64,000 bases of DNA from Anaerocolumna sp047777345 (lineage in GTDB: Bacteria > Bacillota > Clostridia > Lachnospirales > Lachnospiraceae), in NCBI GenBank assembly GCA_047777345.1, contig JBKEEJ010000009.1, positions 59,527-123,526 of the forward strand, in the 5' to 3' direction. The notes below the pieces were generated by a model. That model was given only the letters and a program-made list of their open reading frames with translations, was not told the origin of the DNA and did not search any database. Each line of letters starts with the position of its first letter. Within the stretch, counting starts at the first letter, position 1. This document shows positions 49,725 to 58,402 of this stretch, in pieces. The translations under genes and the position numbers were made by a program.

Positions 49725-50195
49725 TTAATTTGTCAGATCACAAATATGAGCTAACGTATATTTAATCAAATCATTGGGGTTTAAAACTACCTGACAACCT
49801 CTGACACCGGCGCTGACTGCAATTTCATCAAAAAGCTGTGCGCTTTCATCCAGGTAGGTGGGGTATTTTTTCTTCATGCCAATGGGAGAACATCCGCCCC
49901 GTATGTAACCGGTAAGTCCCTGTAATTCTTTCACATGTACCAGTTCAACTTTCTTGTTGCCGGTGACTTTTGCGGCTTTTTTCAAATTCAGTTCCCTATT
50001 TACCGGTATGCAAAAAACCTGAATACCATTTTTATCTCCTCGTGCTACCAGCGTTTTAAAAACCTGTTCCGGTGGAATGCCCACCTGCTCTGCCACATGT
50101 TCGCCGGACATGTCCGATTCATCTACTTCATACTCCCTGGTTGTATAATGTATTTTTGCCTTATCAAGCAGACGCATCACATTTGTTTTTATCAT
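49725..50195 (-). CDS. ybaK: Cys-tRNA(Pro)/Cys-tRNA(Cys) deacylase YbaK
   Basis: This 156-residue YbaK/EbsC-family protein hydrolyses Cys-tRNA-Pro made by mistake by prolyl-tRNA synthetase. Features include EHVAEQVGIPPEQVFKTLVARG (about 30-51), the conserved lysine region KKAAKVTGNKKVELV (about 71-85) and GYIRGGCSPIGMKKKYPTYLDE (about 96-117), which carries the substrate-binding GGxSPxG motif. It lies six bases after RNase G and is probably co-transcribed with it. Confidence 0.93.
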   Translation of the reverse strand: MIKTNVMRLLDKAKIHYTTREYEVDESDMSGEHVAEQVGIPPEQVFKTLVARGDKNGIQVFCIPVNRELNLKKAAKVTGNKKVELVHVKELQGLTGYIRGGCSPIGMKKKYPTYLDESAQLFDEIAVSAGVRGCQVVLNPNDLIKYTLAHICDLTN

Positions 50196-50201
50196 GTTAC
50201 A

Positions 50202-51401
50202 TCACGATCCTTTTTCATTGTAAAACTGTTCATATAAGGGTTTTCTTACCTTTTTTCTTGTTACTTCCACCAGATTTAACGGTGTCATATCCACTAATGT
50301 GGTTTTGATTGGATCCATCCGGAATAAGCCCTCTAACTCTTTCATCAGACAGTCTTTATATTCTTTAAGCTCCATATCGATAAAATCAATTATAATAATG
50401 CCGGACAGATTACGCAAACGGATTTGCTTGGCAATTTCTTTGGCCGCTTCCATATTGATTTTAAAAAAGGTATCTTGAGTTTTTTTCTTACCACTTATGG
50501 CTTTTCCGGTGTTCACATCTATCACCGTCAGGGCTTCCGTTGGCTGGATAATTATTGTTCCTCCGGATTTTAACCAGACTTTTCCCATAAGGGCGTGTTC
50601 CAGCCTGGACCGGACATTATATAAACTGGCAAGGGAAATTAATTCATCCTTATAAAATTTTAGTTTCGGAAGATCTTCTTTCTGATAATGAATCAGGTAA
50701 CTGCGAATATGGTCATAAAGTTTCTGATCATCGGTTAAGATTTCTTCAATACAATCGGCAAATCCATCCCGGATATCGCAGATAAAACCGGGCGGTGTCT
50801 GGTGGATAAGGGAAAAAGGGATTTTATGAATGCCAAATTCTTTCACATCCGTATACTGTTTTATAAGTACCTGTATTTCCTCTTCTATCCGTTCCTCCGA
50901 TATATTCATGGCATTGGTTCTGACGATAAAGCCATAGGAATCTCCCACATATTTTTTTGCAATATCTTTCAGGCGCTTTCTTTCCGCATCATCCGCTATT
51001 TTGGCAGATACGCCGACAGTAGGCTTACCGTGTATGAGAACACAGTATTTCCCGGTAAAGTTTAAATTTGTGGTTGCTACGGGAGCTTTGGATTTTACAT
51101 CTTCTTTTGCAATTTGAACCAGCAGCTCATCTCCCACTAAAATACGGTTATTGCTTTTTGGTTTTACAAATATAGGTGACGGATTCTCATTCAGAGCCAA
51201 ATAGCACATTTTTCCGTCGGCAATTTCTACGAAAGCAGCGTCAATGTTTTTTACGATATTTTTTACTTTCCCTACGTAGATATTTCCCAGAATACTCTTA
51301 TTTTCTTCCTTATCCAAATTCACCTGCAGCATTTCGTTACCGTCATAAATTGCCGAAACAATATGCCGGTCTAATTTTGTTATAATTAATTTCTGACTCA
51401 T
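50202..51401 (-). CDS. rng: Ribonuclease G/E family endoribonuclease
   Basis: This 399-residue protein is of the RNase G/CafA length, without the long C-terminal scaffold of RNase E. The S1-like domain (about 35-115) begins NIYVGKVKNIVKNIDAAFVEI. The catalytic part contains ALTVIDVNTGKAIS (about 285-298) and IIIDFIDMELKEYKDCL (about 335-351), the DNase-I-like metal-binding aspartates. I start at ATG 51401 (MSQKLIITKLDRH). It belongs to the minus-strand group of two radical-SAM-linked genes, rng and ybaK, and in many Lachnospiraceae this group precedes rplU. Confidence 0.93.
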   Translation of the reverse strand: MSQKLIITKLDRHIVSAIYDGNEMLQVNLDKEENKSILGNIYVGKVKNIVKNIDAAFVEIADGKMCYLALNENPSPIFVKPKSNNRILVGDELLVQIAKEDVKSKAPVATTNLNFTGKYCVLIHGKPTVGVSAKIADDAERKRLKDIAKKYVGDSYGFIVRTNAMNISEERIEEEIQVLIKQYTDVKEFGIHKIPFSLIHQTPPGFICDIRDGFADCIEEILTDDQKLYDHIRSYLIHYQKEDLPKLKFYKDELISLASLYNVRSRLEHALMGKVWLKSGGTIIIQPTEALTVIDVNTGKAISGKKKTQDTFFKINMEAAKEIAKQIRLRNLSGIIIIDFIDMELKEYKDCLMKELEGLFRMDPIKTTLVDMTPLNLVEVTRKKVRKPLYEQFYNEKGS

Positions 51402-51484
51402 GGTATATACCACCAATTTTTATTCAAAGATTGTTCTTTTCTTAATTTCATATTTTTTTCTTATGAATATAAAATGAAATTGAT

Positions 51485-52261
51485 TCAGCTTACCTCAGAT
51501 AAAGGAACCAGTTTTCTGTTTTTATCATTTCCTAAGTCAGCATAGATATCCAGCCGATGCACCGCAAAGGCAGATTCCCTGTATTCTTTTCCCATGTACT
51601 TAAAAAATGCCTCCATAACCAGTTCAGGTTTCAGATTATTCACACTTCCGGTTGCTAACTGCATATATACGATAATGCCATTATGATAAACATCTGCTAC
51701 CGAAGCATTGGTTTGCTTTTTGGATTGACTACCGGTAAGTTTTTGAAATTCGTCTTTATCAAAAGCCACATGATAAATCATTGGCTTTATATCCACTTCG
51801 TTTTCGCTTTTTTTGGATTTTTTCGTAATTACAATCCTGTCTTGCTGATAAAATTTCATAAAGTTATCCTGAAAAGACTGCTTGTCCATAAATTCATAGC
51901 CATCTTTTAAGGATACGAGATAATCGGCGCCGACCACAATGGACATGGCATTTTTACTGTTATCACCTAAGATTTTAAAATCCACTACCCGGATATATTC
52001 GTTCATAACTTCATTTGCCCTTTTTATCATAACCTCCGGAGCATCACAAGAGTTCAGGGAAACATCCAGATATTCTCCGTCACTGGTAATTCCCACACCA
52101 AGGGGTGCGGCAAAGGACATAATCTGATGAGGGCTAAAGCCCTGTGAATATTCCACATCAAACTGGGCACGGCGAAAGGCCTTCTGAAAATAGCGCATAA
52201 CATCCAGATGGCCGATGAATTTTAAGGGGCCCGCTTTTGTAAATTTAATACGTACTTTCAT
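51485..52261 (-). CDS. TIGR03936-type radical-SAM-linked protein (DUF2344)
   Basis: This 258-residue protein belongs to the DUF2344/TIGR03936 family. It begins KVRIKFTKAGPLKFIGHLDVMRYFQKAFRRAQ and has the conserved PHQIMSFAAPLGVGITSDGEYLDV block (about 44-67). In many clostridia it is a separate gene after a TIGR03960 radical-SAM protein, and in others the two are fused. Here the start codon abuts the stop of that gene (TAA then ATG), so the two products are almost certainly made together. The biochemical role is not established; tRNA or ribosome modification is suspected from context. Confidence 0.92.
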   Translation of the reverse strand: MKVRIKFTKAGPLKFIGHLDVMRYFQKAFRRAQFDVEYSQGFSPHQIMSFAAPLGVGITSDGEYLDVSLNSCDAPEVMIKRANEVMNEYIRVVDFKILGDNSKNAMSIVVGADYLVSLKDGYEFMDKQSFQDNFMKFYQQDRIVITKKSKKSENEVDIKPMIYHVAFDKDEFQKLTGSQSKKQTNASVADVYHNGIIVYMQLATGSVNNLKPELVMEAFFKYMGKEYRESAFAVHRLDIYADLGNDKNRKLVPLSEVS

Positions 52262-54160
52262 TTAATTACCTCCTGCCTGTGTTTCATTTAAGTTGTCTCT
52301 TTTTTCGAAACATACGCCTCCGTGAAATACGGCGGCTCCACAGGCCGCACAGGCTTTTCTGCAATTTGGCGTAACTTGCTCATTAAGTCCCCTGTTGTAT
52401 TCTCTCCACAGAAATTCTTTTGTAACTCCTGTGTCTATAAAATCCCAGGGCAGTATTTCATCTTTGCTTCTTTCTCTGGTAGTGTAAAAGTTTATATCAA
52501 TCTGATTATCCTCAAAAGCTTTCAGCCAAAGATCGTATTTAAAACATTCGGACCAGGAGTCATACAGGCATCCGGCTTTATACGCGTCATATATAACTTT
52601 GGAAAGCCTTCTGTCACCTCTTGCAAATACCCCTTCCAGTATGCTGACTTCTGCTTCATGCCAGTTATATTTAATACTTTTGCGGTTAAGCTGTTCGTTA
52701 ATTTTATCTTTTAGAAATCTTTGCTTATTTATATAATCTTGCGGAGAATCCATTCTTACCCATTGAAATGGCGTAAATGGTTTCGGAACAAAATAGGATG
52801 TACTTACAACTATGTTTACTTTGCCATTTCTCTGATCTTTCGGAATGGCGGCATAATATTCTCTTGCAATCTTATCCGCCAATACGGCTATTCCTTCAAT
52901 GTCCTCATAGTTTTCCGTAGGAAGGCCTAACATAAAATATAATTTTACCCTGTTCCAGCCGGATAAAAAGGCAGATCTGGCTCCACTTAAAATATCTTCC
53001 TCCGTAAGCCCTTTATTGATTACGTTTCTAAGCCTCTGGGAACCGGCTTCCGGAGCAAAGGTAAGGCTGCTTTTCCTTACATCCTGCACTTTACTCATAA
53101 CATCTAAGGCAAAGGCATCAATTCGCAAAGAAGGCAGGGAAATGTTAACTCCTTTGGTACTGCATTCATCTATGAGGTAATAGACTAACTCCTGAAGGTG
53201 AGAATAATCACTGGAGCTTAAGGAACTTAAGGAAATTTCCTCATGGCCTGTGGCTAACAGCATTTCCTTTGCGTATTCTTTTAAAAAGTTTATATCCCGT
53301 TCTCTTATAGGCCGGTAAATCATACCTGCCTGGCAAAAACGGCATCCTCTGATACATCCTCTCTGGATTTCTAATACCACCCGGTCCTGCGTTGCCTTGA
53401 TATAAGGTACCAAAGGCTTTTTGGGATAATAAGTATCGCTTAGATTCATCTCTACCTGTTTTTTAATTCTACTTTTGGCATGTCTGTTATTGGGTGTAAA
53501 AGAGCCTATGGTATTATCTTCTTTATATTCCACATCATAAAAGGAAGGAACGTATATGCCATCAATTTCAGCAATGGTTTCCAAAAATTTTTTCCGGCTG
53601 CCGCCTTGCCTTTTATTTTGTTTATAGGCATCCAGAATCTGATTATACACCGTTTCTCCTTCGCCAATATAAAAACAGTCAAAAAAATCTGCCAGAGGCT
53701 CCGGATTATAGGCACAAGGTCCGCCGCCGATTACGATTGGATCATTTTCCGTCCGGTCTTTGGCATAAATAGGAATCTGAGATAAATCCAAAATCTGCAA
53801 TATATTGGTATAGCACATTTCGTATTGTAAAGTGATTCCCAGAAAGTCGAAATTTTTGACAGGTTCCTGGGATTCCAGAGCAAATAACGGGATATTCTTT
53901 TCCCTGAGTATTTTATCCAGATCAATCCATGGGGAATACACTCTCTCACAGTAGGTGTCTTCCCTTTGGTTAAACATATCATATAAAATCTGAATTCCCA
54001 AATGGGACATACCGATTTCATACACATCCGGAAAACACATACAAAAACGAATCTCTATTTTGCTTAAATCTTTTTTAACCATATTAATTTCGTTGCCGAT
54101 ATATCTGGCCGGCTTTTCTATGGTCATAAGAATTTCATCGGATAGTGCTAATTTATACAT
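52262..54160 (-). CDS. TIGR03960-type B12-binding-like radical SAM protein
   Basis: This 632-residue radical-SAM protein has an N-terminal B12-binding-like Rossmann domain (about 20-190: IEIRFCMCFPDVYEIGMSHLG, IVIGGGPCAYNPEPLADFFD). The radical-SAM core (about 260-480) has a Cys triad of the CxxxCxxC type in QRGCIRGCRFCQAG (about 266-279). A C-terminal region (about 520-632) ends in a cysteine cluster (CRKACAACGAAVF). It is encoded directly before the TIGR03936 partner. The exact substrate is unknown. A 53-base segment of its 3' part recurs at 55088-55140. Confidence 0.94.
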   Translation of the reverse strand: MYKLALSDEILMTIEKPARYIGNEINMVKKDLSKIEIRFCMCFPDVYEIGMSHLGIQILYDMFNQREDTYCERVYSPWIDLDKILREKNIPLFALESQEPVKNFDFLGITLQYEMCYTNILQILDLSQIPIYAKDRTENDPIVIGGGPCAYNPEPLADFFDCFYIGEGETVYNQILDAYKQNKRQGGSRKKFLETIAEIDGIYVPSFYDVEYKEDNTIGSFTPNNRHAKSRIKKQVEMNLSDTYYPKKPLVPYIKATQDRVVLEIQRGCIRGCRFCQAGMIYRPIRERDINFLKEYAKEMLLATGHEEISLSSLSSSDYSHLQELVYYLIDECSTKGVNISLPSLRIDAFALDVMSKVQDVRKSSLTFAPEAGSQRLRNVINKGLTEEDILSGARSAFLSGWNRVKLYFMLGLPTENYEDIEGIAVLADKIAREYYAAIPKDQRNGKVNIVVSTSYFVPKPFTPFQWVRMDSPQDYINKQRFLKDKINEQLNRKSIKYNWHEAEVSILEGVFARGDRRLSKVIYDAYKAGCLYDSWSECFKYDLWLKAFEDNQIDINFYTTRERSKDEILPWDFIDTGVTKEFLWREYNRGLNEQVTPNCRKACAACGAAVFHGGVCFEKRDNLNETQAGGN

Positions 54161-54420
54161 TTTAATTCTCCATTTCCTTAATAATTACATAAGTTTACAT
54201 AATTTTATTCTGTAAACATTATATAATTCATATATAATTACCTTATATACTATATAGATTACTGCTAATTTATACAGTATATAACAGGCAGGCTGTTCTG
54301 CCCTAATGTTTTTCATGTAACAGATATTACTACAGGATAATAAATCTAACACAGAAAAACATATTTTCTATTAATTATATCTTATTATGAAGGAAAAAAC
54401 AATTTAGAAAATAACTCAAC

Positions 54421-54831
54421 TTATTCTTCCTTATTGGCAAATTGTTCAAACAACTTTACAAAAAAGGCTTCCGCATCCTGTATTCCCTGATTTGTGGCAA
54501 CCATTTCTTCTATATTCTTACTGGTAAAAGTACTTATTTTGATTTCAAATTTGTCAATAATAAATATTGTAAGAAAAAGGATAAAGGCACAGATAAGACG
54601 GATCAGAAAAAATTTTACTTTGGCCTTTGACATGGCATAACCGGAGTCTAATGAACTGTCCCCTGTTCCGCTTGAGTTTAAGGACCTGACCTTTTTCGGA
54701 TAAAATAGCCTTTTATTTCCGCCATAATTTTTCATGCCGCCGTGATAGTCTAAATTTCTTACGCAGCTTTCTCTTGCAAGCCTGATATATTCATCTCTGG
54801 ATATGGTTGTAATCTGTTCCTGATTGTCCAT
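54421..54831 (-). CDS. Small single-pass membrane protein, unknown function
   Basis: This 136-residue protein has a cytoplasmic N-terminal half (ISRDEYIRLARESCVRNLDYH, then a Ser/Gly-rich linker), one transmembrane helix at about 76-96 (FLIRLICAFILFLTIFIID) and a short external tail. It matches no family I recognise. It has AAGGTG upstream and stands alone before the radical-SAM genes. Confidence 0.7.
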   Translation of the reverse strand: MDNQEQITTISRDEYIRLARESCVRNLDYHGGMKNYGGNKRLFYPKKVRSLNSSGTGDSSLDSGYAMSKAKVKFFLIRLICAFILFLTIFIIDKFEIKISTFTSKNIEEMVATNQGIQDAEAFFVKLFEQFANKEE

Positions 54832-55087
54832 ATTTCACACCTTTTATACCGAAATGCAACGGTACAGCCACAAAAACAAGTGAAAGAATTCATGGGTGGC
54901 ATTCCTTTCCTTATTATTTTCTTTCACCTGATACTAATTAATGACACAACTTCCAACGTTTTCTATATTGCTAATCTTAGCGATTCAGAAAAATCAATAT
55001 TTTTGCTACTACAATATATTCACTACCTGTTGGGGAATATGCAAACAACATATGTAAAATGCGAATATGCCATATATAGGCCAATAT

Positions 55088-55140
55088 AATTCTTTTGAAA
55101 CTCCTGTGTCTATAAAATCCCAGGGCAGTATTTCATCTTT
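55088..55140 (+). repeat. 53-base duplicate of part of the TIGR03960 gene
   Basis: Bases 55088-55140 match 52413-52465, inside the 3' part of the radical-SAM gene, at 52 of 53 positions and in the same orientation. The copy lies in a non-coding stretch before the THF riboswitch. No sequence outside the 53 bases matches. The rest of the gap from 54832 to 55228 shows no gene. Confidence 0.9.
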
Positions 55141-55228
55141 ATTTCTAATATTCGGAAAGATAATTCCTGTAATTCCTATTGCTATATTTTGTTATTTCTG
55201 CTATAGTTAATACGTCAAAAAATACTGA

Positions 55229-55328
55229 TAGCAGAGTAGGATTTTGTGCGTTAAGTGTCATCGGAACGGGGAGTTGTCCGGTGAACGAAAAGGAAAACTT
55301 GCGGTACAAAATCCGCATCCCGCTGCTA
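55229..55328 (+). ncRNA. Tetrahydrofolate (THF) riboswitch
   Basis: The leader contains the parts of the THF aptamer in order: GCAGAGTAGG at the 5' stem, GTGCGTTAAGTGT, CGGGGAGTTGTCCGG, ACTTGCGGTAC and the closing CCGCATCCCGCTGCT. The terminal stem pairs about 55229-55234 with 55322-55327. It lies 68 bases before folT, a folate transporter gene, the expected target. Control is probably at translation, because the segment after the aptamer can pair with the ribosome-binding site. Confidence 0.9.
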
Positions 55329-55340
55329 CATGTTAGGCAT

Positions 55341-55393
55341 TTTACCTTCTAGTAGTGGCGTATTTTTCGACAAAACCATTAAAAGGAGGTAAA
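55341..55393 (+). promoter_or_regulatory. Shine-Dalgarno-sequestering hairpin of folT
   Basis: TTTACCTTCT (55341-55350) can pair with AGGAGGTAAA (55384-55393), the folT ribosome-binding site, with nine of ten positions complementary and the last a G-U. It lies directly after the THF aptamer and would serve as the expression platform. Inferred. Confidence 0.6.
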
Positions 55394-55395
55394 TT

Positions 55396-55971
55396 ATGAT
55401 GAAAATATTGAAATCTATAAAGGAATCTGCTAAAGAACTGAAAAAATTGACCAGTCTTACCGTGGCGGCAATGTTAATCGCTTTAAATACGGTATTGGGC
55501 CTATATACCATAATGATTGGTCAATTTATTAAAATAGGATTTTCTTATCTTGCGCTGGGGCTTGGAGCTTATTTATACGGCCCCGTTGTGGCAGGAATTA
55601 TAGGCGGAGCCGGTGATATCATTAATTATGTGATAAAGCCTACCGGACCTTTCTTTCCGGGATTTACAATAAATTCTATTTTAACTGGTGTTCTCTACGG
55701 ATTATTTCTTTACAAAAAACCGGTCAGTTTCCCAAGAATTTTTCTGGCTAAACTGACAGTAAAAGTTTTTATTGATCTTCTGCTATCAACCACATGGTTA
55801 TCCATTCTGTACGGTCAGGCATTTATAGTTCTTCTTCCGATGCGGGCTCTTAAAGCCGTCATTACACTCCCCATTGAAAGCGGTATCTTGTATCTTGTAA
55901 TAAACCGATTTGCTGCTGTATCCAATAAAATAGTACGCAAAAGGGATATCATCAAAAACGTTGAAAAATAA
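55396..55971 (+). CDS. folT: ECF folate transporter substrate-binding subunit FolT
   Basis: This 191-residue S-component of an energy-coupling-factor transporter has six predicted helices and the family features ALNTVLGLYTIMIGQFIKIGFSYL (about 30-53), GPVVAGIIGGAGDIINYVIKPTGPFFPGFTINSILTGVLYG (about 61-101) and RALKAVITLPIESGILYLV near the end. The upstream THF riboswitch identifies the substrate as folate. The shared ECF ATPases and EcfT are not in this window. The AAAGGAGG ribosome-binding site is in a potential sequestering hairpin. tyrS follows after 52 bases. Confidence 0.93.
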   Translation: MMKILKSIKESAKELKKLTSLTVAAMLIALNTVLGLYTIMIGQFIKIGFSYLALGLGAYLYGPVVAGIIGGAGDIINYVIKPTGPFFPGFTINSILTGVLYGLFLYKKPVSFPRIFLAKLTVKVFIDLLLSTTWLSILYGQAFIVLLPMRALKAVITLPIESGILYLVINRFAAVSNKIVRKRDIIKNVEK

Positions 55972-56023
55972 GAAGATATCATTTATAATGAAAATTAATT
56001 TATCGAAGGAGGAAAATTTAGAA

Positions 56024-57256
56024 ATGTCTACCAATGTTTACGATATTTTAATGGAACGTGGCTTTATCGAACAGGCAACCCACGAACAAGAAATCAGAGA
56101 ATTATTAGGGAAGGAAAAAGTTACCTTTTATATAGGTTTTGACGCAACTGCTGACAGTTTAACCGCCGGCCATTTCTTAACTATTATGGCAATGATGCAT
56201 ATGCAAAAAGCCGGTCACAGGCCTATTGCTCTTCTCGGCGGCGGGACAACTATGATCGGTGATCCTTCCGGTAAATCCGATATGAGAACTATGATGACCA
56301 GGGAAACCATTCAGCATAATGCGGAATGTTTTTATAAGCAATTATCCAGGTTTATTGATTTTGACAACGATAAGGCCATTATTGCCAATAATGCGGACTG
56401 GCTTTTAAACTTAAATTATGTGGACTTTTTAAGGGAAGTGGGAGTACATTTTTCCGTTAATAAAATGCTTACGGCCGAGTGTTACAAACAAAGAATGGAA
56501 CGGGGTTTAACTTTCTTCGAATTTAACTATATGATTATGCAGTCCTATGACTTCCTGAAATTAAATCAGCTTTACGGCTGTACGCTTCAAATAGGAGGCA
56601 ATGACCAGTGGTCCAACATTTTGGGGGGTGTCGATTTAATACGCAGAAAGGAGCAAAAACCTGCCTACGGTTTAACTCTGAAACTGCTTACTACCAGTGA
56701 AGGCGTGAAAATGGGTAAAACCATGAAAGGAGCCGTATGGCTGGATCCGAACAAGACCTCTCCTTTTGAATTCTATCAGTATTGGAGAAATATCGAAGAT
56801 GCCAAGGTGGAAGAATGCCTTGCCCTGTTAACCTTCCTCCCAATGGATGAAGTTCGCCGATTAGGGGCTTTAAAAGATGCCGAAATTAATTATGCCAAAG
56901 ATGTACTGGCTTACGAAATTACCAAAATCGTTCATGGAGAAGAAGAAGCCAAAAAGGCTCAGAATGCTTCCAAAGCTTTATTTGGCGGCGGTATGAAATC
57001 CGAAGATATACCTACCACCACTTATACGGAGGAACAATTTGCGGCGGGTATTGATCTGGTTACCTTACTAGTTGACGCAAAACTGGCTTCTTCCCGTTCT
57101 GACGCCAGAAGAACCATTCTTCAGGGCGGAGTAACCGTTAATGACGTAAAAGTTACGGAATTTGACCGGGTATTTACCACAAAGGATTTGGATGCGGACG
57201 GCTCTTTACTTATAAGAAAAGGTAAAAAAGCATATCATTGTTTTAAAATAAAGTAA
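56024..57256 (+). CDS. tyrS: Tyrosyl-tRNA synthetase
   Basis: This 410-residue class Ic synthetase has a catalytic core (1-about 320) with the HIGH-type motif TAGHFLT (H50), GDPSGKSDMR, QIGGNDQWSNILGG and the KMSKS-type loop KMGKT (K229). A C-terminal S4 RNA-binding domain follows (about 345-405, SSRSDARRTILQGGVTVND). I placed the start at ATG 56024, 12 bases after AAGGAGG; the frame is open back into folT but that part is not coding. It probably has no T-box, as none is visible between folT and tyrS, so it may be transcribed with folT. Confidence 0.96.
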   Translation: MSTNVYDILMERGFIEQATHEQEIRELLGKEKVTFYIGFDATADSLTAGHFLTIMAMMHMQKAGHRPIALLGGGTTMIGDPSGKSDMRTMMTRETIQHNAECFYKQLSRFIDFDNDKAIIANNADWLLNLNYVDFLREVGVHFSVNKMLTAECYKQRMERGLTFFEFNYMIMQSYDFLKLNQLYGCTLQIGGNDQWSNILGGVDLIRRKEQKPAYGLTLKLLTTSEGVKMGKTMKGAVWLDPNKTSPFEFYQYWRNIEDAKVEECLALLTFLPMDEVRRLGALKDAEINYAKDVLAYEITKIVHGEEEAKKAQNASKALFGGGMKSEDIPTTTYTEEQFAAGIDLVTLLVDAKLASSRSDARRTILQGGVTVNDVKVTEFDRVFTTKDLDADGSLLIRKGKKAYHCFKIK

Positions 57257-57275
57257 ACAAAATAGGAGGAATCAT

Positions 57276-58295
57276 ATGCCCTGGTGTCCTAATTGTAAAG
57301 TAGAGTATGTTGACGGTATAACAGTTTGCGCAGATTGTGGTGCGAAGTTAGTTGAGAAATTACCGCAGTCCCGTGAAATGAAAGAATTTGTGGAAACAAA
57401 AAAAGAACTGTTTGCCAAAAAGTTTGTAGACTTTTTGCACTATTCTGAAATTGATACGGCAAGCTATAAGTTTGATGAAGAAAAGCAAAAATGGGTTGTT
57501 TATATTGATGCCGATACGGAAAATCAAGTAAAAAAATTATATAAGGCCTTCTATACCGTGGAATCAGAGAATGTTCTATCTTCTCTTAAGGAAACAGCCA
57601 CTGGCAAGGAAACTTCCGATGATGAAATTTCTGATGATGATAACTTATCGGATGATGAAGATGGTTACCAGGATGATTTCGATTCCTATGAAGACAACGA
57701 TACGGATGATTCTCCTGAACATAAAGACGGGGATTTTGATTTGTCAGACACCGAACTTGACTCCATGTTTAGTGAAGACGAATTAAAGGATATAGTTGAA
57801 AGCAGAAAACCAAAGCCGGATGTACCCGCAGCTTATGTGAAGAAGGAAGATCAGTACAAAGATTTAAAGTCCTCCGCTTCCACTTTTATTATGGTTTCCG
57901 TTATAGGATTGGCAATTGTGTTGCTTAATGTGGTTGGTATAATCCACATTTTTGCCGGAACATTGCCCTATGTGGTTATGACCGCATTGCTTCTGGCCTT
58001 TTTATACATTGGCATTAGCTCTTATATGAAAGCTAAAAAAGTTAAAGCTGAAATTGCGGATGAAAATAAGTTAACCGAATCGATTACCAATTGGTTATCA
58101 GAACATGTGACCGGGGAACAGTTAGATGCCTTAACGGATCCAAATGAAACGGAAGAAGTCCGGTTCTTTCAGAAACTCGAAAAAATGAAGGAACTGATTA
58201 AAAAAGAATTTGGAGATTTGGACGATTCCTATCTGGATTTATTGGTTGAGGAATATTACAATACTCATTTTGATAATCAGAATACGGAGGAATAA
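57276..58295 (+). CDS. Zinc-ribbon membrane protein with long acidic linker, unknown function
   Basis: This 339-residue protein has an N-terminal zinc ribbon (CPNCKVEYVDGITVCADCG, 4-22). A signal-transduction-like alpha/beta region follows (about 30-100), then a very acidic low-complexity linker (about 105-170, rich in D, E and S) and two transmembrane helices (about 207-228 and 230-250). A soluble helical tail ends the protein. It lies 19 bases after tyrS in the same direction and is ended by a bidirectional terminator. Zinc-ribbon membrane proteins of this build are found in Lachnospiraceae, but I know no function. Confidence 0.72.
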   Translation: MPWCPNCKVEYVDGITVCADCGAKLVEKLPQSREMKEFVETKKELFAKKFVDFLHYSEIDTASYKFDEEKQKWVVYIDADTENQVKKLYKAFYTVESENVLSSLKETATGKETSDDEISDDDNLSDDEDGYQDDFDSYEDNDTDDSPEHKDGDFDLSDTELDSMFSEDELKDIVESRKPKPDVPAAYVKKEDQYKDLKSSASTFIMVSVIGLAIVLLNVVGIIHIFAGTLPYVVMTALLLAFLYIGISSYMKAKKVKAEIADENKLTESITNWLSEHVTGEQLDALTDPNETEEVRFFQKLEKMKELIKKEFGDLDDSYLDLLVEEYYNTHFDNQNTEE

Positions 58296-58347
58296 TATCG
58301 GTTTTGCTTTAATCCGATTATTGAATTAATCTGTCATTCATATTATG

Positions 58348-58386
58348 AAAAGGGGGCTGTGATGCATAATGCAAACAGCCCCTTTT
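58348..58386. terminator. Bidirectional terminator between the zinc-ribbon and GH43 genes
   Basis: AAAAGGGGGCTGT (58348-58360) pairs with ACAGCCCCTTTT (58375-58386); the arms carry an A-run and a T-run. It serves both converging genes. Confidence 0.85.
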
Positions 58387-58402
58387 CCTGTTAATCAAAA
58401 TA

